Source: Schizophyllum amplum (lineage: Eukaryota; Basidiomycota; Agaricomycetes; Agaricales; Schizophyllaceae). Taken from it: 39,783 nt of DNA. Below the pieces are notes generated by a model that saw only the letters and a list, made by a program, of their open reading frames with translations, was not told the origin of the DNA and did no database searches. Below, in pieces: positions 33,135 to 39,783 of this stretch; position 1 is the first letter of the stretch; each line of letters begins with the position of its first letter. The DNA is taken from assembly GCA_007026445.1 (NCBI GenBank), contig VDMD01000180.1:1-39783 (forward strand), in the 5' to 3' direction. The translations under genes were made by a program, and so were the position numbers.

Positions 33135-34455
33135 TTACTCTCCCAAGTGTGATTTGAGGACGGTTCGCCCAAATTCCTCGATAGTGCCCGTCTTTACACC
33201 CAACTTCTCCAAACGTGGATCAGGGATAGCAACTCCAGCATACCACGGAAACTCGGCGACGGAGTAGATCTGAGAACCCTATCAGTCACAGAGCGTTTAG
33301 CAGTTTTAGGCCGATTGGCTTGCCATCTCATCAACAGGGAGAACGCCTGCTATACCTCCGTGCTTGTGATAAACCGGCTTCCCAAGACCTGGCTCAAAAC
33401 AGAGCAAGATCAGCCCCACTCACCACAGTCTGCTGATACGCACCTTTGCTCAGCTCCGCTGTGAATCCTTCGAAGCTCGTACGTGCGCTCGCGAGGACGA
33501 AGGTCTGACCGACGATCTCAGAGGAGCGGGTCGTATACTGCGTGAGAGCGCCACGACGGCGGGGCCTAGGTCGCGGGATGCCCATGTATGCACTGCTGTA
33601 TCAGAGCCAGGCTGCGCATACGTGTTCCACACGTAGCCATCGTCACTCTTCTCGAAGGGAAGTCCGGGGAATCTAGATAAGATGGATTAGCTCGCGGGGA
33701 CGAAAAGAAAGGAGAAAGAGAAGTGAGGTATGTACGGCAATGACACTGCTTACGGTGTGAGTATGTTCTCAAAGAAAAAGCCTGTAGCGAGGGACGCGTA
33801 AGCGACACCAGATGCCTCGAGGTACTTCCGGATCTTTTCCTTGTCTGCAGAAATTTACGATGTCGGTGAGCAAAACCTTCCAAAAAGACTGCAAGTTTAC
33901 CGTCGCATTGAGTCGCATGGGAATACTTTCCGTTCGATATCTCGCTTACGCTGGGCAAAGTGCTGTGACGGAGGACAGCGTCATTGAAGAGGCGCCTCAA
34001 AACTAGACGCCTACATACCTGAACACCACAAAGCGCACTCTGGCCTCTTTACTTACGTCGATGACGTTTATACCCTGAACATCCTCAGGCAAAGCTGCCT
34101 TGAACGGAATTGTGACCTGGAAGAGTAATTAGAATGCTTTTGTCCTGCAGAAAGGTACCATTTCTTACCAAAAAAACGACCTCTGCGCCTGTCACGGCCT
34201 TCTTGACAGCTTCCTTGTCGCCGCCCAAGTCGGCAGAGACGACCTCGGCACCGAGTTTGGCGAGCGTACGAGCAGATTTGGAGTTGACGTCGCGAGTAAC
34301 TGCGCGAGGCATGAAGGTGCCATCTTTGAGGAGAGCGTGTACCACCGAGGAGCCTGGTCGCGACGTACATATCGGTGTTCTGACGGAGAGAAACGCGATG
34401 GCAGCCCACCTTGTTGACCTGTAGCTCCAAAAACGGCGGCGATACGGGTGGCCAT
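33135..34455 (-). CDS. NmrA-like NAD(P)-binding protein
   Basis: Eight exons on the minus strand: 34410-34455, 34169-34353, 34019-34116, 33901-33962, 33754-33844, 33444-33672, 33324-33388, 33135-33269. NmrA-like proteins are atypical short-chain dehydrogenase folds that bind NAD(P) and often sense redox state instead of catalysing. The Rossmann start is IAAVFGATGQQG, followed by VVHALLKDGTF and AVTRDVNS, then AEVVSADLGG. Downstream come YLEASGVAYASLATGFFFENI, PFEKSDDGYVWNTY and GVLPVDEM, ending FGRTVLKSHLGE. The last intron uses a GC donor (GCAAGC at 33323-33318). Exon 33444-33672 lacks one base at about 33544-33548: GPAVVAL and TQYTTRSSEIVG are in different frames, and the exon is one base short of its phase-1 donor. 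Corrected length is 303 aa. It is the better copy of a tandem pair with 35030-36154. Confidence 0.82.
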
Positions 34456-35029
34456 CTTGAGGAGACAGGTGTGGTTGTGAGGTATGCGCTGGACCGTCCC
34501 TTGGTCGTACGTCGAAGAGCACTTCAGAACTGCTATAAGTACGAGAATGCGAAACAATGATGACAACGCTGCTGACTCAGGTGCAATAGCGGTTCCAACG
34601 CGGGTCTCCTCCGCTGAAGCTATACATGTCCGTCTAGAGGTGGGCGTAGTCAGCATGGTCACCTTCAGATTGAAGTTGTTTCTGCCGCTCGGCTATCCTG
34701 AACCGACAATGCATAGGCATCAGAGTTGTCTCGTGACATGACCGTCCCGCGTTCGATGCAAATGTTGGTTCTTGAAGCTCATGGCCTGCCGACGGGCTGT
34801 CGGCATCTTCATGGACTATAAGGTCAAAGAAAACTTCACCTATGGCTGTGGCGCGCTGACGTGAATGGCAATTTGTACTTGGGCCTGCCGCTGTCTGGAA
34901 GCTGGAATGAGTGACAACCTTGGCGCTGACAATTCGAGCTTCGAGTCTGCTTCATGCAAACATCAGTCTTTCGTGTCCGCCTCGTCTCGTCCAGTCAAGG
35001 TGAATTTCGTTGATTGGACAGCTCGCCGT
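34456..35029. promoter_or_regulatory. Promoter of NmrA-like gene, gap between tandem copies
   Basis: This 574-base spacer between the duplicated genes holds no coding signal. On the minus strand ACTTATAG ends about 78 bases before the start at 34455 and may serve as a TATA element. Confidence 0.4.
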
Positions 35030-36154
35030 CTACTCTCCCAAATGCGCCTTGAGTTCGGTCCTCGATGGTCCCCAGCTTCACACCAGCTTTTCCCACCGTA
35101 AATCAGGGATCGTGGCTCCGCATACCATGAGAACTCGGCAATGAAGCTGTACTGGAAGGGCGTCCGGCTTCAGTGACGAGACTGATCAATCGAACGGCTT
35201 ACCATCTCATCGATGACGGGGCTCCCAGTTGTGCTGATATGAGTCCGCGCTTTCACTGCGAAAGGCTGCTATCACTCACCTTTGCTCAGCGTAACGACCG
35301 CCGGGCCCATGTCGCGCTCGATCAGGAATACACTGCTTCGCTGTTGGGATGCGCGTATGTCTGAAGCAGATAGCCGCCCTCCGTCTTCTCGAAAGGAATT
35401 CCCATCATCCTCACGCCGCGGTTAGGCATGCCGACGTGCGATGTGGAAGTGACGCAGCAAACTTCTTGGTTATATTCTGGAGGAAACTGCCCGTTGCGAT
35501 GCATGCGGGGGCGAGACCGGACGCCTCCAAGTACTTTTGGACCTTCGCCTTCTCTGGAATATCGCGGGTCAGCGTTTGATTTCCGGGATGCTCACAATGA
35601 ACCGTCGCAGTATGCCACCTTGGTGTACTTTCCGTTCGATGATTCGCTTATGTTGGGCACAGTGCTATGAGGCATCTCAGCGCGCGAGGTAAGATTTGCA
35701 AACACATGCATATGCTTACCTGAATGTCACAAAATGAACGTCGGCCTCTTTACTTGCGTCGACGATGTTGATACCTTGGACAAGGTCGGACGACTCCGAA
35801 CCGAATGGGAAAGTGACCTGCGAGAATTGTTTTGTCATTCACGTAAACAAGGGGAGACGAATAGCGCACTCACCGCGAAGACACACTCGGCGCCCGACAC
35901 GGCCTTCTTCACAGCTTCCTTGTCGCCCAAGTCGGCGGCGACGATTTCGCAGCCAAGCTTGGCGAGGACTTGGGCGGAGCCGGAATTGACATCGCGCGTA
36001 ACGACGCGCGGTGTGAAGGTGCCATCTTTGAGGAGAGCACGCACGACAGAGTTTCCTAAATCGTGCAAAGTTGGGATGGCGAAGATGGAAACCACGCTGA
36101 ATACTCACCCTGCAGGCCCATAGCGCCGAAGACGGTGGCAATTCGCGTTGTCAT
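35030..36154 (-). pseudogene. Decayed tandem copy of NmrA-like gene
   Basis: The first five exons match the neighbour at 33135-34455 in position, size and phase: 36109-36154, 35874-36055, 35720-35817, 35603-35664, then one starting at 35553. They read IATVFGAMGLQG, VVRALLKDGTF, VVTRDVNSGSAQVLAKLG and YLEASGLAPACIATGSFLQNI. After that the gene degrades. PFEKTEGGYLLQTYAHP and ERDMGPAVV lie in different frames. About 30 residues between GPAVV and LSKG are missing relative to the other copy. The last exon (AEFSWYA to HLGE then TAG at 35030) needs several small shifts to be read. The intron before the last exon still has a normal GTAAGC donor. A TATATA box at 36224-36229 remains, so transcription is possible. 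A truncated product from the 5' half cannot be ruled out. Confidence 0.75.
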
Positions 36155-37029
36155 CTTTATGCCAGTCTTATGTCGGCCTGGTGAACAGATCAATCTTCCA
36201 GCTGAGCCGCGAAGAGGCCCTGGTATATAGAAGGGACATACCCGTGAAGCCCGGCACCTTAGCGCTGAGTCAGGTGGTACAGCGGCTCTACTCCGCTGCT
36301 TTACGCTGAGGGCAGACCAAGTAAGCCGGCGCAGAAGCCAGCGTCTGGGCGTGCACGGTGATATCTGAAAGCGAGTCCACCTTGCGGCTGTCTTCCGAGA
36401 ATCCAAGATCCCGGGAATCAGAGGGATACTGGCCGATATCCCTGCCGGATGCCGAGAAGGACAGCATGCGGAAGTGCAAGTAAATCTGTTGAACTTGAAG
36501 TTGAGAAAGAGCTTGAAGCTTGAGAGTGGCATCGCTACCGCGGGCCACAAGGTCAGGACCACAGCATGCCAGAAACCCGAGCGGTCCGAGTGGAGTGACC
36601 TTGATGCCATTCGACTGACAAGACCATGAGAAGCACTTAGAGTGAGGGGATACTGTACAAAAATTCGTCTCTAAGGAGGGCTGAGCAAAATCGCGTATCA
36701 AGCTGATGGAACTTGGTCCCAACGCACGCGGTCATTATCTTCAGAAAGAGTGCGCTTGTGTGTACTTCTATTTTGCTTTGTTGCTTTCTGAAGGTGATCA
36801 ATATGTGACAAATAATTACCCACAGAGATCCGCAGGATGCGTTCAACAACGGTATTTAAGTGTATGCTTAGGGCAGGAAGCCCCCCTTCGATATATGAGA
36901 TACCTCAATTGTGCTGAACCCGTGTTTAGACAGTGATACGTGCGATAGAGGCGGATCGTACGCCACTCGATAGTGACCAGTGGTTATATACTTTACAATG
37001 CGGCAGAGCGTCCAAGAGCAAAAGCGTCT
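36155..37029. promoter_or_regulatory. Intergenic gap with TATA box of NmrA copy 2
   Basis: TATATA at 36224-36229 lies about 70 bases before the start codon of the decayed NmrA-like copy, read on the minus strand. The rest, up to the 3' end of the F-box gene, shows nothing recognisable. Confidence 0.45.
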
Positions 37030-38763
37030 TTACTCGCTGAAACAATCCCAAGCAGACAGACCATCTTCCCTCACCCAATAGGACAACGGCGCGAGCTTCA
37101 CCTCCCGCAGCGATGGACAATATCTTGTCCACGCACTCAGGAAGCTGCGCATCTGCGCGCGCGAGAACACCCCCCGTTGCTCTGGCTTCCACCGACTCTC
37201 GTTGTGCATATCGTCGGCTCGCGCGGCATCCGTCGCATCCGCCGCGCCGCCGGCGCCCGGCAGCGGGAAGACCTTGAGCACCCGCAGGCGCGTCATTCGC
37301 GGGATGAGCTGCGTACCCAGCGACATGATGAAGGTCTCGCGCGGGCTCCCTCCATGGTACCATATCTCGAGACGCTCGAGCTCGGGGAGCAGCTGTGCCG
37401 CGGCGTATAGTATCTCCTCGTCCCATGCTCGCAGAGCGATGCGCAGGTCGGTGAGCCCGCGCGGGGCGGCCTCAAGCAGACCAACGATGTCGGCGACGCG
37501 GGCAGCGTAGGTAGTAGTGTCGACGGCAAGGACGCCACTGTCGGGGAGGATGGCACGCGCGACGCCAGGCGCGCCCACAAACTTGCGCAGGGCCGGCATA
37601 TGGGCGGACGTCATGCGCACGGCCGGGTCTGGCGCCTCGACGCGTAGCGTGCTGATACTCGGCCGCGACGCGAGGTAGGTGGGCAAGTTCCTCAGCTCCG
37701 CCCCGGCGCGTGCGTCGAGAACATACAAGGTCACGTCGCGCAGCCGTGGCTGCGACGGTGTACCGTGAGGGATGGTTAGTGAGTCGTCCCAGTCCGTCTC
37801 CAGTTCTTCCAAATTCGCCAGACGCGTAAGGAGAACAGGATGTAGAAGCTCGCCTAGACCCTCGTGCGCACTCGGTGTCAGCCGATTGCGTCTGTAGATG
37901 AGCCTCTTGACTCCTATGGGCGTGAGGATATGGGCTTCCGCCGAGGAGCCTGGAGGGACTCGCAACGGCGCTAGTGCGCACTGGATGACGCTTAATGTTT
38001 CTAGGCGCGAGAGTGCACCGAGAACATTGTACACTGCATGGGTCACAGATGCCCGCACTAGGTGTACAGTCGTCAAATTAGGAAAGTCGAGCGCTCGTCC
38101 CAGCAGCCCGTCGAACTCGCGCTGGCGTGCGATATGTGGTTCTGTAGGCGTGCCGATGCCATGGAAGTTGAATGCGACACCGTCATCCGCCTCGAAAAGT
38201 CGCGTGAGGCCGAATGTGAGGGAGCGCACGCGACGACGGAGGTCTGCATTCTCGTCGAGCACGCGTGCGACGTTCATGGCTTTGCCGGCGTGGGTGAAGC
38301 GCAGATCCTCGAACATCGGTTCAAGGGCCAGTTGGTGGAAAAGACGACATGTGCGGGACACGGAGCTGAGGTCGGGGGAGTTGGATACGGCCTCAAAGAT
38401 TTGGATCCAGATCTCGTTGGGAAAGTCCCACAGGCGCCGCTGGGCGCCCGGGGTGAGGATAAACAACATGGCGGCGGTGCTGGCCTGGGCAGCGTCGGGC
38501 GAGGGTGTGATAGAGTCTGCAGTACATTGCGTAGAGAGGGCCGTTCGCGGGCAACGGCTAGACATCTGTGAGTCTGGATGGCCTGCGTAGCCACAAGCAG
38601 ATGCGACGCGGTGTGACGATGATCGTTGGAAGAAAGGACCGGCCCTCGGACCGGGTATCCGCGTCGCGGCAAACATGTCATCACTGACACCAGACCTTGT
38701 CTTCGACTCTTGTTCGACTTCAAGTTGACTTCGACCAACTAACTGTTCTACAGCAATTTTCAA
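37030..38763 (-). CDS. F-box domain protein with leucine-rich C-terminal region
   Basis: A single uninterrupted frame of 577 codons, unusual here because almost every neighbour has introns. The F-box is at about residues 113-158 of the longest form: LWDFPNEIWIQIFEAVSNS followed by SSVSRTCRLFHQLALEPMFEDLRF. F-box proteins bind Skp1 and present substrates to SCF ubiquitin ligases. The rest is a long irregular leucine-rich solenoid (LTTVHLVRASVTHAVYNVLG, LSRLETLSVIQCALAPLR, LANLEELETDWD, LPELERLEIWYHG, MTRLRVLKVFPLPG), common in the expanded F-box families of mushroom fungi. The true start is uncertain: Met at 38763, at 38565 (MSSRCPRT) or at 38472 (MLFILTPG) are all in frame, and the segment before 38565 has no family features. 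I favour 38565 or later. The target is unknown. Confidence 0.85.
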   Translation of the reverse strand: MKIAVEQLVGRSQLEVEQESKTRSGVSDDMFAATRIPGPRAGPFFQRSSSHRVASACGYAGHPDSQMSSRCPRTALSTQCTADSITPSPDAAQASTAAMLFILTPGAQRRLWDFPNEIWIQIFEAVSNSPDLSSVSRTCRLFHQLALEPMFEDLRFTHAGKAMNVARVLDENADLRRRVRSLTFGLTRLFEADDGVAFNFHGIGTPTEPHIARQREFDGLLGRALDFPNLTTVHLVRASVTHAVYNVLGALSRLETLSVIQCALAPLRVPPGSSAEAHILTPIGVKRLIYRRNRLTPSAHEGLGELLHPVLLTRLANLEELETDWDDSLTIPHGTPSQPRLRDVTLYVLDARAGAELRNLPTYLASRPSISTLRVEAPDPAVRMTSAHMPALRKFVGAPGVARAILPDSGVLAVDTTTYAARVADIVGLLEAAPRGLTDLRIALRAWDEEILYAAAQLLPELERLEIWYHGGSPRETFIMSLGTQLIPRMTRLRVLKVFPLPGAGGAADATDAARADDMHNESRWKPEQRGVFSRAQMRSFLSAWTRYCPSLREVKLAPLSYWVREDGLSAWDCFSE

Positions 38764-39783
38764 CGTTCCTTATTGCTCATGATCATTGTCAATAATCCAC
38801 GCCTCAAGTATCTGCGAGACCCTCGACCATCTGCTGGAGCATCTTTTGCCATCCAGAACGAAACACTGTCTTCGCTACTGCATACTCTGTTGCGAGGGCG
38901 CTGGATTGCGTTGTCAACTATACAATTTCTCTAGGAGAATTCGTCACTTCCGCGCAGGGGTTACGCTCAGTGAAGATCAGTGACTAGCTTCTCGAATTCT
39001 CCAAGTTAACAACGTTCCGCAGTGGCTCTGGGACGCGCTCTCTTTTGCCGGGTCTGCTGTTCAGCCTTTTATCTCTAGGTGAACCATTGACCCCCCTCTT
39101 CAGATGTGATATAGAGGCTGAGCGATTCCTTCGAGCTGAATTGATGATCGCTAATGTTCTTCGAAGGCAACCGGGTCTGATTTCTTCGCGAGACGGACGA
39201 CCCCTAAAGCGCTTGCCATAATGCTGCGCATGATGGAGGGTTGCTCCTCTCGATGATGTTCCCGACGCAAGCTTCATGTGAGTAGACGTTCGCTCAATGC
39301 GATGTACGCCCTCGGTACGTACTAGCCGGCACATTTGGCCGTGGTGGACACTCCGGCGGCGCAAAAACAAGTACAGCGCCGCCGCCGCATGTCCCAGACC
39401 AGAGGACCCTACGCGCGCGAAACTGCGGTGCTGTGGGAAGCTGAGGTGAGAAACGTCTTCGCCGTTATACGGAAGTTGGCCCACTCAGAAGTTGGGATTC
39501 ACCTTCTACAGGTCGAATCGTAGGCACCTAGGCAATAAAACCATGCAGGCCGAATTATCTTTCATAGTCAACAGTCAACGAATGAACGGCCTGGCGCTCA
39601 TACGGGTCGATTATGGGCCCATCCTGTCTTGCCTGTATATCAGCCAGCCGACAGCTGGGGTCGTGCGAATTTGGTAAGCTGGTGTGGGCGTCGAGATCCA
39701 GTGCGTCTTCTTCGCCCCTTCGCGTCTCACGCACCGTGTGCCCAGCAAGGTGTCCAGTGTAGTATGACAACTCATTCCCATGC
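38764..39783. other. Right end of window, no gene recognised
   Basis: One kilobase upstream of the F-box gene. Open frames up to 166 codons exist but overlap on both strands and show no family features. It may contain the F-box promoter and the edge of a gene outside the window. Confidence 0.4.

Noticed and set aside
38984..39484. 166-codon minus-strand open frame near the right end
   Set aside because: No domain, signal peptide or family pattern; the composition looks like random reading of intergenic DNA, with other overlapping frames.

Overview
The window looks like nuclear DNA of a filamentous basidiomycete, most likely an Agaricomycete. Coding DNA is GC-rich and genes are packed tightly on both strands. 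Most genes are broken by many 49-60 nt GT-AG introns, and several protein types are typical of mushroom-forming fungi: BTB/POZ, F-box/LRR, NmrA-like and norsolorinic-acid-ketoreductase-like SDR proteins. I placed splice sites by hand from donor and acceptor motifs, codon phase and family resemblance. Exon lengths were checked for phase closure.

Layout, left to right: ATP synthase subunit g (113-851, +); phosphoglucomutase/phosphoribomutase of the PGM2/PRM15 type (1279-4018, +); MCM-binding protein MCMBP (4189-6548, -), with a different minisatellite in each of two introns; the flippase subunit CDC50/LEM3 (6683-8108, +); RNA 3'-terminal phosphate cyclase (8249-9390, -); an SDR (9872-10852, +); a BTB protein (11223-12327, +); a secreted Vps62-like protein (12923-14228, +); an aldo-keto reductase (14829-16977, +) whose first intron holds a 717-bp fold-back element with a 9-bp target duplication; ATG27 (17602-19068, -); a second SDR (20256-21155, -); tRNA-Asp (22726-22806, +); the 2903-codon nucleolar HEAT-repeat protein UTP20 (23031-32282, +); a second tRNA-Asp with an unrelated intron (32540-32636, +); an NmrA-like gene (33135-34455, -) and its decayed tandem copy (35030-36154, -); and an F-box protein (37030-38763, -). 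The last kilobase shows no recognisable gene.

Most genes are housekeeping: mitochondrial energy, sugar phosphates, replication, lipid asymmetry, RNA repair, autophagy and ribosome biogenesis. They do not form one pathway. The redox enzymes (two SDRs, the aldo-keto reductase, the NmrA pair) are scattered and I see no core biosynthetic enzyme, so I do not call a metabolite cluster.

Two things stand out. First, five otherwise well-formed genes each carry exactly one single-base frame break, while UTP20 is open over 8.7 kb of exon. Unpolished assembly indels are the simplest explanation, but the breaks affect any automatic annotation. Second, the fold-back element in the aldo-keto reductase intron has long arms, internal 21-bp sub-repeats and a clean target duplication. 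I found no convincing evidence of a wholly new multi-gene system.
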